A DNA stretch of 64,000 bases from Phosphitispora fastidiosa. Its GTDB lineage: Bacteria > Bacillota > Thermincolia > Thermincolales > UBA2595. How positions within the stretch are numbered: the first letter of the stretch is position 1; every line of letters begins with the position of its first letter. The DNA lies in the NCBI RefSeq assembly GCF_019008365.1, contig NZ_JAHHUL010000002.1, positions 1 to 64,000 of the forward strand. The letters run 5' to 3'. Of this stretch, positions 23,922-31,887 are shown one piece after another. The notes below the pieces were generated by a model. The model was given only the letters and a program-made list of their open reading frames with translations, had not been told where the DNA came from and did not search any database. A program made the position numbers and the translations under genes.

Positions 23922-24965
23922 TTATTTCCTGCGCAGAAATGCCGGAATATCAAGGTCATCAGTCGCAAATGGTTTTATGTCCAGTTCGGAATTAATTTCC
24001 TTGCGGTTAAACTTTTGGTCAAAACCCGTAGCTATAACGGTTACCCGGACTTCATCTTCCATCGACTCATCAATCACCGCGCCAAAGATAATATTTGCCT
24101 CGGGATCAGCAGCCTGGGCTATAATTTCGGCAGCCTCATTGACTTCAAAGAGCGCCAGACTGGAACCGCCGGTGATGTTCAGCAGCACACCCCGGGCTCC
24201 TTCGATTGAGGTCTCCAAAAGCGGGCTGGAAATAGCTGACTCAGCCGCCTCTGAGGCTCTTTTTTCACCTGAAGCAATACCAATTCCCATTAGGGCCGAC
24301 CCTGTTTCAGTCATAATTGTCTTCACATCAGCAAAATCAAGATTGATAAGTCCAGGTACCGCAATCAAGTCAGATATGCCCTGGACACCCTGGCGCAGGA
24401 CGTCATCTGCTATCCTGAAAGCCTCCACAATAGAAGTATGTTTGTCGATTACCTGGAGCAGCCTGTCATTTGGAATTGTTATCAGGGTATCGACTTTATT
24501 CTTTAAGTTGGAAATACCGCCTTCGGCCTGGGTCAGGCGCTTTCTTCCCTCAAAGGTGAAGGGTTTGGTCACCACCCCGACAGTAAGAGCGCCGATTTCT
24601 TTAGCCACTTCAGCCACAATAGGAGCAGCTCCTGTCCCGGTGCCGCCACCCATACCTGCGGTAACAAATACCATGTCAGCACCGTTAAGGGCCTTGGCTA
24701 ACTCTTCCCTGCTCTCCTCAGCAGCCTTTTGCCCAATCTCGGGATTGGCTCCGGCTCCGAGTCCTTTAGTCAGTTTGGCTCCAATCTGCATCTTGTGCTG
24801 AGCTTCTGACATATACAGAGCCTGGGCATCAGTATTTACCGTAATAAACTCTACACCCTTCAACCCTGCCGTAATCATCCTATTGACCGCATTTCCTCCT
24901 CCGCCGCCAACGCCGATGACTTTTATATTGGCAAACTGGTCCATATCGATTTCAAATTCAAGCAT
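23922..24965 (-). CDS. ftsZ: Cell division protein FtsZ
   Basis: A 347-residue tubulin-like GTPase that forms the division ring. The N-terminal [10 protein letters not shown] and the tubulin signature [10 protein letters not shown] bind GTP. The T7-loop Asn-Leu-Asp-Phe-Ala-Asp is present. The C-terminal tail Leu-Asp-Ile-Pro-Ala-Phe-Leu-Arg is the FtsA/SepF binding peptide. The frame is open for 44 codons upstream, but AAAGGAGGTC 9 bp before the ATG at 24965 and the family N-terminus fix the start. No ftsA gene lies in this cluster. Confidence 0.97.
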   Translation of the reverse strand: MLEFEIDMDQFANIKVIGVGGGGGNAVNRMITAGLKGVEFITVNTDAQALYMSEAQHKMQIGAKLTKGLGAGANPEIGQKAAEESREELAKALNGADMVFVTAGMGGGTGTGAAPIVAEVAKEIGALTVGVVTKPFTFEGRKRLTQAEGGISNLKNKVDTLITIPNDRLLQVIDKHTSIVEAFRIADDVLRQGVQGISDLIAVPGLINLDFADVKTIMTETGSALMGIGIASGEKRASEAAESAISSPLLETSIEGARGVLLNITGGSSLALFEVNEAAEIIAQAADPEANIIFGAVIDESMEDEVRVTVIATGFDQKFNRKEINSELDIKPFATDDLDIPAFLRRK

Positions 24966-25103
24966 TAAAATTTTGACCTCCTTTGAAGCTCTACTCCCCT
25001 TTAAAGTATATGAACCCCATTCATTTTTCAAGATACCAAAACCGGAATAATGGTAAAATTCCACATGGAACTTAAATTCCCTCTTTTTGAATTTCAATTT
25101 TTT

Positions 25104-25430
25104 CTACTTTTTTAAAATGTGCCTCCTTATAATTGCAAGGTTTTGAAAGATCCTGACCCCAAAGGCAAATATGGCTGCGGTATACAGCGCTACCCCGATT
25201 CTTTCCCCGATATAGGCAAGTCCGGCGGCCAGCAGAGTATTGCTGAAAAAGCCTGTTATAAAGATAGTATCATCAAACTTCTTTTCCATTCCGGCCCTGA
25301 TTCCCCCAAATACCGAGTCCAGTGCAGCCAGTACCGCAACCGACATATACTGGGCATAAGCCTGAGGCAGAGAAGGCGCCTGAATGCCTATTACTATTCC
25401 GATTATCAAACCTAATAAAGGTAACCACAC
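25104..25430 (-). CDS. sbp: Small basic protein Sbp (DUF1290)
   Basis: A 108-residue membrane protein with three hydrophobic segments and the internal block Ser-Val-Phe-Gly-Gly-Ile-Arg-Ala, typical of the DUF1290/Sbp family. It is encoded in dcw clusters of spore formers between ftsQ and ftsZ. Its function is unknown. It starts 25 bp after the DUF881 gene. A 138-bp gap to ftsZ follows. Confidence 0.85.
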   Translation of the reverse strand: MWLPLLGLIIGIVIGIQAPSLPQAYAQYMSVAVLAALDSVFGGIRAGMEKKFDDTIFITGFFSNTLLAAGLAYIGERIGVALYTAAIFAFGVRIFQNLAIIRRHILKK

Positions 25431-25455
25431 TATAAATCAACCCTCTTTCAGTCGT

Positions 25456-26160
25456 TCATCTACCGCTGTCTTCCACCGGACTGGTATAATTAAAAGTCAC
25501 CGGTCCCGAAAAACCCGGAATGGTAATATCATCACTTTTCTCTACCGTCGCCACCAGACCCCAGTATTTTAGCTGCTCAAATATACCGCCCTTAATTTCA
25601 AGCCCGCTTTTGAGGGTATCCGGATTCCCTGTTGCCAGAATGGTAATCGGAGGTACTACTTTTTTTGTGTTCACCAAAATAGTATTGCCGGCACACCTGA
25701 TTTCAGAAGTTGCCAGGATTCTCTGGCCGTTTATGGACATGGCCTCAGCCCCGCCGGCACGTAATTCATTGACCACCTTGAGGAGGTCCTCCTCGTGAAG
25801 GATATACAGGTTGGGGTCTTCGCCGGGTTGTAGTTCCTTCGGGCTGTCATTCATGGTCACCTCAACACCCTTACCTTTAACTGGCAGGACTCCGGCCTCC
25901 ATCCTGGCCTTGGCCAATTCATCTCTGATGGCCTGACTGGCACCCCCGGCACTTACCTGATTAAGCTTGGTGCGGAGGTCGTCAACTTCAATAACAAGGG
26001 AATCCCGTTCCTCCTTGACTTCTTTGAGCCTGGTAGTAAGTTCCTGCACCCGCGCAGTCGGCACATTCTGTTCAGCCTGTTGGGTCGCCCGTACCTGCAC
26101 GGCAATCATCATGCCGAGAAAAAGGAGTACAATGGCTATTGAAATTTGTCCTCTTTTCAA
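25456..26160 (-). CDS. DUF881 division-cluster membrane protein (YlxW/YlxX-like)
   Basis: A 234-residue bitopic protein: one N-terminal transmembrane helix (about 7-24), a coiled coil (about 35-70; Arg-Leu-Lys-Glu-Val-Lys-Glu-Glu-Arg-Asp), then the extracellular DUF881 domain with Gly-Ala-Glu-Ala-Met-Ser-Ile-Asn-Gly-Gln-Arg near 140. Homologues are conserved next to ftsQ and sbp in Firmicutes, with no established function. Many Clostridia carry two copies here; only one is present. Confidence 0.85.
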   Translation of the reverse strand: MKRGQISIAIVLLFLGMMIAVQVRATQQAEQNVPTARVQELTTRLKEVKEERDSLVIEVDDLRTKLNQVSAGGASQAIRDELAKARMEAGVLPVKGKGVEVTMNDSPKELQPGEDPNLYILHEEDLLKVVNELRAGGAEAMSINGQRILATSEIRCAGNTILVNTKKVVPPITILATGNPDTLKSGLEIKGGIFEQLKYWGLVATVEKSDDITIPGFSGPVTFNYTSPVEDSGR

Positions 26161-26237
26161 TGCTGCATCCCTTACCTTTCAAATGGTTATTTTTTCTATA
26201 AATGTTAGTGTTTCTCCTGCTTCCCAATCCCAGTTAG

Positions 26238-26993
26238 TTATTGGACGAATTTTATCACAGGACTGCCCTTATAACTTATGTCAATATACTGAATCTTATT
26301 AGCATATTTTTGCCTGATTACCTCCTGATAAAGATTGATCTTTTCCGGTATCCGTTCCGTATCACCAAACCTGACTTCAGCTTTATCCATGGTGTACATG
26401 CGGATATTGTTCAGATCAGTCACATTTAACTCTGAAACTGCTGCTCTCAGATTAATCGGCATTGCCCTGAGGTAATCAAGGGCTGCCGACACTTTTTCTC
26501 CCGAAACCTTTTGGCCCGGAGCCGGCAAACCCGGTTCTGCCCCTGTAATGATAGGCAGATTTGTCCGCCCCAGACTGCTTTCCTTGGCCAGACAATAACC
26601 ATCGCTGCTGATGACCGCAAAGCTGTCCCCACTGAAAACCAAAGCCGCCTGTTGGCGTTCTTTTATTTCAATAATAATGGCTGCCGGAAAATCCCTGACT
26701 ATCTGTACACTCTGTATCACCGGGTGCATGGCAACCTTGCTCTCTGCCTGCTTTAAATTGGCTTTGAAGATGTTGACACCATCAGACAATCCGCTCAGGG
26801 ATACCACTTCCGCAGCGTTAAACCCTTTATTTCCTCTGACGGTAATTTCCCTTACCCTGAAAAATGAAGATTGAAGAAAAAAGAATACCGCCAGACAGCA
26901 GATGAAAATAAAAAAAAGGCTCTGTATAATATGCCACCGTCCGCTTTTTTTGTGAGAGTGACTTGTTGAGTAAAGACTTGGCATGCCTATCAC
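26238..26993 (-). CDS. ftsQ: Cell division protein FtsQ/DivIB
   Basis: A 251-residue bitopic division protein. A short cytoplasmic N-terminus and one transmembrane helix (about 25-43) precede a POTRA domain (about 46-115; Phe-Arg-Val-Arg-Glu-Ile-Thr-Val-Arg-Gly-Asn) and the FtsQ beta domain. It recruits FtsL/DivIC at the septum. It is the first gene after the murA terminator and has its own -10 box at 27005-27010, making it the head of ftsQ-DUF881-sbp-ftsZ-zf-HC2. Confidence 0.88.
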   Translation of the reverse strand: MIGMPSLYSTSHSHKKSGRWHIIQSLFFIFICCLAVFFFLQSSFFRVREITVRGNKGFNAAEVVSLSGLSDGVNIFKANLKQAESKVAMHPVIQSVQIVRDFPAAIIIEIKERQQAALVFSGDSFAVISSDGYCLAKESSLGRTNLPIITGAEPGLPAPGQKVSGEKVSAALDYLRAMPINLRAAVSELNVTDLNNIRMYTMDKAEVRFGDTERIPEKINLYQEVIRQKYANKIQYIDISYKGSPVIKFVQ

Positions 26994-27004
26994 CTCTGTT
27001 TTTT

Positions 27005-27010
27005 ATTATA
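27005..27010 (-). promoter_or_regulatory. Promoter -10 box of the ftsQ-ftsZ operon
   Basis: Perfect TATAAT in the context TTGGTATAATAA on the minus strand, 12 bp before the ftsQ start codon. No good -35 is visible at 17 bp; the upstream DNA is very AT-rich. The distance to the start codon is short but leaves room for the AGAGGTGAT ribosome site. Confidence 0.5.
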
Positions 27011-27067
27011 CCAAAATACAGAATAAAAATATATCAGCTTGTTAAAAAACTTGTCCCCCAGTGAAAC

Positions 27068-27089
27068 AAAAAAAAGCAGCCTTAGCTGC
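27068..27089 (-). terminator. Intrinsic terminator after murA
   Basis: Minus strand: GCAGC-TAAG-GCTGC stem (27076-27089) followed by eight T residues (27068-27075), 6 bp past the murA stop codon. It ends the mur transcript before ftsQ. Confidence 0.8.
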
Positions 27090-27094
27090 ATCCC

Positions 27095-28012
27095 TCAGAT
27101 ACCATTTACCCTCATAATCCGCGCTCCCAGTGAGCTCAGTTTGCGTTCCAGATTTTCATAGCCCCTGTCTATATGCCAGACATTTTCAATTACAGTGGCA
27201 TCTTCGGCGATCAACCCTGCTAACACCAGGGCGGCTCCAGCCCTTAGGTCAGTGGCCTCTACAAAAGTACCGCTCGGGCGAGGTATTCCTTTGACTATAG
27301 CCACCCTGCCCTCTATTTTAATGTCAGCGCCCATTCGTCGCAGTTCATCAACATGTTTGTACCTGTTTTCAAAAACGGCTTCAGAAACTATTCCGGTACC
27401 ATCGGCTACAGTCATCAGCACCATCATCTGGGCCTGCATATCTGTGGGAAAACCGGGATATGGCAGGGTTTTCAGGTCAACCGGCTTCAGCCTGGGCGGT
27501 CCCGCCACCCTGATATTGTCCTCACCCACCTCCACTATTACTCCGGCCTCCCTTAGTTTGGCTATCACTGCTTCCACATGCTCGGGAATAACATTCAGGA
27601 TAATGATGTCTCCACCGGTTATAGCAGCCGCAACCATATAAGTCCCTGCCTCCACCCGGTCCGGAATAACAGTATGGCTGGCAGAACCCAGCTCGGTAGG
27701 TCCGTCTATTTTAATCAAATCTGTTCCGGCGCCCCTGATTCTGGCTCCAAGAGTGTTAAGAAAATTCTGCAGGTCCACCAGTTCCGGTTCCTTGGCAGCA
27801 TTTCGGATAATAGTCTGCCCCCTGGCCTGGGTTGCTGCCATCATCAGGTTTTCAGTAGCCCCCACACTGGGAAAATCCAAATGCAGCTCAGTGCCCTGCA
27901 GGCAATCTGTCTCAGCTATAATATAACCATGCTTCTCCTTTATGGATGCCCCCATGGCAGCAAAACCCTTAAGATGCAGGTCCATGGGCCGTGAACCAAT
28001 GGCACATCCACC
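27095..28012 (-). CDS. murA: MurA, C-terminal part, split by the island
   Basis: Encodes residues from the active-site loop to the end of UDP-N-acetylglucosamine 1-carboxyvinyltransferase, the first committed step of peptidoglycan synthesis. The frame is open from the att core (28000-28012) as [13 protein letters not shown] and continues with normal MurA sequence to the stop. Conserved blocks include Gly-Ala-Thr-Glu-Asn, Pro-Asp-Arg-Val-Glu-Ala-Gly-Thr and Pro-Gly-Phe-Pro-Thr-Asp. The 5' third lies at 55170-55529. Separated like this, the fragment lacks a ribosome site and the Lys22/Asn23 region and should be inactive. A precise junction of the two 13-bp cores gives 418 codons, normal for MurA. 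No other murA is in the window. Confidence 0.93.
   Translation of the reverse strand, partial: GGCAIGSRPMDLHLKGFAAMGASIKEKHGYIIAETDCLQGTELHLDFPSVGATENLMMAATQARGQTIIRNAAKEPELVDLQNFLNTLGARIRGAGTDLIKIDGPTELGSASHTVIPDRVEAGTYMVAAAITGGDIIILNVIPEHVEAVIAKLREAGVIVEVGEDNIRVAGPPRLKPVDLKTLPYPGFPTDMQAQMMVLMTVADGTGIVSEAVFENRYKHVDELRRMGADIKIEGRVAIVKGIPRPSGTFVEATDLRAGAALVLAGLIAEDATVIENVWHIDRGYENLERKLSSLGARIMRVNGI
28000..28012 (-). other. Attachment site core, recombinase side
   Basis: Minus-strand GGTGGATGTGCCA, encoding Gly-Gly-Cys-Ala of MurA. It lies 11 bp beyond the recombinase stop codon. Flanking bases keep partial similarity to the other end (7 of 10 on one side), as expected for att half-sites. Confidence 0.88.
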
Positions 28013-28023
28013 CAGGCAGGCCC

Positions 28024-29655
28024 CTATATAGATACTAGGTTGTATTCAATGAAAATACCTCCTTCTTGTTTTACTCTTATTACTGTCTCTATGTCTGTTC
28101 CCAATTTTTTGGCAACAACCTCTTTATCTTCATCTTTAATGTCACCTGGTAGATAAACATAAATTTTCTTAATTGCCTTTTCCAGCAGTTCTCTAGTCAA
28201 TTTTTTTTGTTTAAGAACGTCTCTGAATGTGCTTTTTAATTTATCCTTGGTTAACTCCAGTTTTTTATCAGCCAACATTTCTTTTTCAAGGGTTGCCACC
28301 TGTAGTTTAAGTCCATCTATATTATTATTAACGTCCTTTGTCTTCGTCTGAAAGTACTCCACTGATATAATATCGTTTAACCTATCTTCATAAATAATAT
28401 CTAACTTTCTTTTATACTTATCAATTTCTTTTTGTAGTTGACTAATTGTCTTGGTATGATCTTTCGCTATCTTCTCCTTTTCCAACTTCCTGTGGAAAAT
28501 GGATTCCATGTTTGCTTCGTTCATCTGGTTGACAATATCATCATATACAACTTGCTCCAAAAGGTCTGAACGAACATGATGGCTTGTGCAGCCACCAACT
28601 TTCCCATCGGCCTTTTTCCCAAAGTGAAAATAGTTTGCGCAGATAAATCCTAAATGGCCATGTGTTACCCGTGCACATAAGAATCTCCCACACGCTCCGC
28701 ATTCCAAAAATCCGCTAAATAAATAGATTGTTTTTTTATTTCGAGCGCCATTTTCATTGGCTCTTTTCTGGTTAATTTTATTTGCAAGTTCCCAAGTCTC
28801 TCTCGAGACAATGGGTTCATGAGAGTTTTCTGTTACATACCATTGCGTTTCCGGTCTCTTTCGTGTTTTTTTTGTCTTATAACTGATCCGCTCCGAGACA
28901 CCCTGAACAGTATCTCCACAATACACTCTGTTGGTTATTATACGTTTGACATGGTCCTTATTCCAACGTAAACTCTGCGGCCTATTATAATTTTTATATT
29001 TGGAAGGGTTGATGTATCCCTTGTCCTGCAAAATGTCCGCTATATTTCGATAACCATGTCCGGCTATGTATAAATCGAAAATTTCTACAATGATATGCCG
29101 TACTAATTCATCAACAAGCAACTTATTAATTGGTTTGGGCTTGTTATTTAACATCGTGTATTCTTTTTTATATCCAAAAGGTGGAGTCCCTAAGTATTCG
29201 CCCTGTTTTAATTTTTGATGAACATTTGAACGAATTTTGACTGAAACATCTCGCACATATTGCTCATTGAACCAGGTTTTAATACCAATGTAACTATCAT
29301 CACCCTTGAGAGAATCGATATTATCATTTATGGCCACTAGGCGGAATTGATTTTCCTGCAACCATTCGATTAATCCAAGTGTTTTATAATTGGTTCTACC
29401 AAGCCGAGACAAATCTTTTGTGACAACCGCATTGATTTTTCCGTTTATTAAGTCTTCTTTTAATCTTTCAAGATCTTCCCGGTCATCAAACACCGTACCT
29501 GATATATCATCATCAAAATAATTGTCTACGATCATACCCATACTATTATCATTTATGAACTGATTGTTAAAGGCCAATTGAGTATCTTTGCTATCTAGTT
29601 TTTCACCTTTTTCGTCCTTGCTTAACCTGCCGTAATTGCCAAATAACCAAATCAT
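28024..29655 (-). CDS. Large serine recombinase (integrase/excisionase)
   Basis: A 543-residue site-specific recombinase. The N-terminal resolvase domain (about 1-145) holds Tyr-Gly-Arg-Leu-Ser12-Lys-Asp, with the catalytic serine, and Lys-Asp-Leu-Ser-Arg-Leu-Gly-Arg near 80. The recombinase domain (about 165-275) includes Pro-Pro-Phe-Gly-Tyr. A zinc ribbon (about 330-385; Cys-Gly-Ala-Cys-Gly) and a long coiled coil (about 400-490) follow, the layout of phiC31/SpoIVCA-type integrases. I chose the ATG at 29655 (GGGAGGA 6 bp upstream). The stop codon is 11 bp from the att core, typical for an integrase at its own element end. An 11-bp inverted repeat surrounds its start region. Confidence 0.93.
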   Translation of the reverse strand: MIWLFGNYGRLSKDEKGEKLDSKDTQLAFNNQFINDNSMGMIVDNYFDDDISGTVFDDREDLERLKEDLINGKINAVVTKDLSRLGRTNYKTLGLIEWLQENQFRLVAINDNIDSLKGDDSYIGIKTWFNEQYVRDVSVKIRSNVHQKLKQGEYLGTPPFGYKKEYTMLNNKPKPINKLLVDELVRHIIVEIFDLYIAGHGYRNIADILQDKGYINPSKYKNYNRPQSLRWNKDHVKRIITNRVYCGDTVQGVSERISYKTKKTRKRPETQWYVTENSHEPIVSRETWELANKINQKRANENGARNKKTIYLFSGFLECGACGRFLCARVTHGHLGFICANYFHFGKKADGKVGGCTSHHVRSDLLEQVVYDDIVNQMNEANMESIFHRKLEKEKIAKDHTKTISQLQKEIDKYKRKLDIIYEDRLNDIISVEYFQTKTKDVNNNIDGLKLQVATLEKEMLADKKLELTKDKLKSTFRDVLKQKKLTRELLEKAIKKIYVYLPGDIKDEDKEVVAKKLGTDIETVIRVKQEGGIFIEYNLVSI

Positions 29656-29676
29656 AGGTTGTCCTCCCTGTATAAA

Positions 29677-29738
29677 ACAAAACAATCAATGTAACGGTAG
29701 TACACACTCTAAGTATACCATCACATAGATTGTTTTGT
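29677..29738. promoter_or_regulatory. Inverted repeat around the recombinase promoter
   Basis: ACAAAACAATC (29677-29687) and GATTGTTTTGT (29728-29738) form perfect 11-bp arms 40 bp apart, bracketing a TATACT-like -10 on the minus strand (29712-29717) and the recombinase leader. One arm overlaps the last codons of the small upstream gene. It could be an operator for autoregulation or a long-loop RNA hairpin. Confidence 0.5.
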
Positions 29739-29888
29739 CCGTTCATTCTTCAAGGCATCTTCCAAAATGTACAACATTACATCTTCGATTGTAAATTTTT
29801 TGCCTCGGAAACTTCGGCCCTGTATAACCATAGGTACCGTGATCCTCTTTGGTTTCTTGTCTTCATTAATCTTGTTTTTGGCATCCAT
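29721..29888 (-). CDS. Small basic protein beside the recombinase, candidate directionality factor
   Basis: A 55-residue, lysine/arginine-rich, soluble protein ending Asn-Glu-Arg-Thr-Lys-Gln-Ser-Met. The frame is open to 30218, but the upstream part runs through a terminator and has no coding character. The ATG at 29888, preceded by GGGGTGG 5 bp away, is the likely start. A predicted beta segment (Val-Pro-Met-Val-Ile-Gln-Gly-Arg) is followed by an amphipathic helix (Val-Met-Leu-Tyr-Ile-Leu-Glu-Asp-Ala-Leu). I do not recognise the family. Its size, charge and place directly upstream of the integrase resemble recombination directionality factors such as SprB; this is inference only. Confidence 0.55.
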   Translation of the reverse strand: MDAKNKINEDKKPKRITVPMVIQGRSFRGKKFTIEDVMLYILEDALKNERTKQSM

Positions 29889-30125
29889 GGATACCACCCC
29901 GCTCACTATCAGTCTATTCAGATGTCTCGTTGTCCGATAACCAACAACGGATACATTTTTTCTCTCTATATTACTGAAACGACGGTTGACACTTGGTATA
30001 GCCTTAAGATAGAAAAAGAGTCTAATCACTTTGCAACTACCCCTCTCATTTGCACCATGCTCTAGATAGTATAAAGCCAGTTTTCCACATAAATTTATGG
30101 CGAGCACGGCCGTTATCTGAAAGCA

Positions 30126-30147
30126 AAAAACAGCCCAAGGGGGCTGC
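30126..30147 (-). terminator. Intrinsic terminator upstream of the recombinase unit
   Basis: Minus strand: CAGCCC-CCTT-GGGCTG (30132-30147) followed by TTTTTT (30126-30131). It separates the sortase/DUF948 genes from the small gene and recombinase. The rest of 29889-30279 holds no gene I can recognise. Confidence 0.8.
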
Positions 30148-30279
30148 TGCCGGGACCATATGTAATTGAGAGATCTTACGGCTAAGCAGCATGGGCTTAA
30201 GCCAACAAAGCATTGCATTCAGTTGCCAGTGCTCTCGTAACACGGTTTCAAATGTGTTATTAAGGTTGCCCAGCAAGTT

Positions 30280-30735
30280 TTACTTGCTGGAAGAAAGGAT
30301 GCGGTATATGATTTCCAGCACTTCTTCAATGATGTGAAAATAAGCCATAAAACCAGAGGTGTCTTTCTTGTAAGCAGCTATAGTTTCATTAATTCCGGAA
30401 CCCATATTTTCCACCACAACACCTGCCAATTCAATGCTTCCTTTTGCTGTATTGGTAACGCACTCAACTTCTTGTAAAATCACCGGAACCGAAACTTTGA
30501 GCTTATCTGTAGTCTCTCTGACATCACTGCTGATTTGTCCCACATTCTCAAAAATTCCCGGCAATGTTCTGATAGTTTTGTTAATAAATTCCTGATTGGT
30601 TTCTACCAGAGCCCGCAAGATACCTACCACCTTTTTTATATTCCAAAGGATAGGAAGTAGAAGAATCCCTGCTACAATTCCTAATGCACAAACCCAAAAA
30701 AGCATTAGGTCCTGTAATGTAAATTGAATTACCAT
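30280..30735 (-). CDS. DUF948-like membrane-anchored coiled-coil protein
   Basis: A 151-residue protein with an N-terminal membrane segment (about 8-32) and then amphipathic helices rich in Val/Thr/Glu, with the pattern of DUF948 proteins (Bacillus YoxC-like). These are general-stress membrane proteins of unknown mechanism. It lies 10 bp after the YtxH gene, a common DUF948-YtxH pairing, supporting the assignment. The stop codon falls inside a short AGCAAG/CTTGCT hairpin. Confidence 0.65.
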   Translation of the reverse strand: MVIQFTLQDLMLFWVCALGIVAGILLLPILWNIKKVVGILRALVETNQEFINKTIRTLPGIFENVGQISSDVRETTDKLKVSVPVILQEVECVTNTAKGSIELAGVVVENMGSGINETIAAYKKDTSGFMAYFHIIEEVLEIIYRILSSSK

Positions 30736-30745
30736 AGTGTGTTCC

Positions 30746-31150
30746 TCACTTTACAGCTTTATTAAGTTCATTCGAAATATTTTCAGCAGTTTTATGAATA
30801 TCCTGTGTGATTTCATGGCAACCGTCCTTAATGTCCTTTTTTACACTTTCTGTTTTCCCATGAACGTCTTTGATGACATTACTTACTTCCTGCGCAGCAT
30901 GAGCCGCGGAATCGTTCACCGTCTTTACCTTCTTCCGGACTGTATCCTTGATGGTTTCGGCAGTGTTTACAGCTTTTTTTTTCAAATTTTCTCGTGTTTC
31001 CTTGCCCAACTTTGGAGCAAAAAGAATTCCTGTTGCTACACCTGCAGCGGCTACGACGCCCATTCCTACAGCGAACTTCTGCGCTGCTTTTACTCTCTCT
31101 CTCTTTCTTTTCTCCTTGCTTACAAAGTCTAGTAAATTTCTCAAAATCAT
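30746..31150 (-). CDS. YtxH domain protein
   Basis: A protein of about 134 residues. After a basic N-terminus, a hydrophobic, glycine/alanine-rich helix (about 24-45; Val-Val-Ala-Ala-Ala-Gly-Val) precedes Leu-Phe-Ala-Pro-Lys-Leu-Gly-Lys-Glu-Thr-Arg-Glu, the YtxH signature. A long charged helical tail follows. The ATG at 31150 has AAGGAGG 8 bp upstream and is preferred to the longer frame. YtxH proteins are linked to general stress and the cell envelope, with no known activity. A second, decayed copy lies at 40241-40484. Confidence 0.82.
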   Translation of the reverse strand: MILRNLLDFVSKEKRKRERVKAAQKFAVGMGVVAAAGVATGILFAPKLGKETRENLKKKAVNTAETIKDTVRKKVKTVNDSAAHAAQEVSNVIKDVHGKTESVKKDIKDGCHEITQDIHKTAENISNELNKAVK

Positions 31151-31209
31151 TATGAAAACCTCCTTATTTATTGATCTAAAATCATTCAAACCTCATCCAA
31201 ACATGGGTT

Positions 31210-31887
31210 TTATATACTTATCACCAAATCTGCGGTGAGGATATAGCGGTCCTGTGCATTGCCAACAAAACGGAATGGATAGCAGGTAGTTAGTGTCAGG
31301 ACGGCATGGTCGGCAGGTACGATAACCGTTTTGTCATCTTTATCAACGATTCGGATTCGATTAATTTCATAGGTGAATGTACCGGCCGATGTTTGCACAA
31401 TCAATTGATCACCTATCTTCAACTTGCCTAATTTTGCGAAGACCGTATCGCGATGTCCGGAAAGAACACTATTGTCTTCTTCCCCGGGCAGCACGCTTTG
31501 GGTGAAGTGTCCTACGCCTTTTTTTAACTCATCCGCACCAGTTCCCTGGATAATGGGCAGTTTCTGCTTTAAAACCGGAATCGACAGGCTTCCGATATTA
31601 TCACCCTCCGCAGGATATAAAGGGTAAAGAATTTTTTCAGGATTAAGTATACTGGATGGATGTTCTGGTTCCATTTGGGCGGCATTGTCTCCCGTTAACC
31701 GGACCTGTTTCACCGCGATAGTGGTTGGGCTGGCAGAGGGGCCGCGGTATACATAGTCAGAATCTACGGACTGTGCCCCAATATTTATCAATGCCCAACT
31801 GATAAATCCAATCCCAAGGACTAAAGATCCCAGGGATAGTGTGGCACCGAGGGAAAACTTGCCCCGTGGCGATTTTGCTTTATGCAT
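31210..31887 (-). CDS. Class D sortase
   Basis: A 225-residue membrane-anchored transpeptidase. An N-terminal transmembrane helix (about 13-35) places the enzyme outside the cell. The catalytic triad is His145 (Ser-Gly-His-Arg-Asp-Thr), Cys202 (Leu-Thr-Thr-Cys-Tyr-Pro-Phe) and Arg214 (Asp-Arg-Tyr-Ile-Leu). Class D enzymes attach sorting-signal proteins to the wall, often preferring LPNTA/LPDT-type signals. Its start overlaps the upstream gene for an LPDTS protein by 8 bp, so enzyme and substrate are translationally coupled. Confidence 0.93.
   Translation of the reverse strand: MHKAKSPRGKFSLGATLSLGSLVLGIGFISWALINIGAQSVDSDYVYRGPSASPTTIAVKQVRLTGDNAAQMEPEHPSSILNPEKILYPLYPAEGDNIGSLSIPVLKQKLPIIQGTGADELKKGVGHFTQSVLPGEEDNSVLSGHRDTVFAKLGKLKIGDQLIVQTSAGTFTYEINRIRIVDKDDKTVIVPADHAVLTLTTCYPFRFVGNAQDRYILTADLVISI

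Noticed and set aside
29889-30218. N-terminal extension of the small gene beside the recombinase
   Set aside because: The extension runs through a strong terminator hairpin (30126-30147) and looks non-coding; the ATG at 29888 has its own ribosome site.
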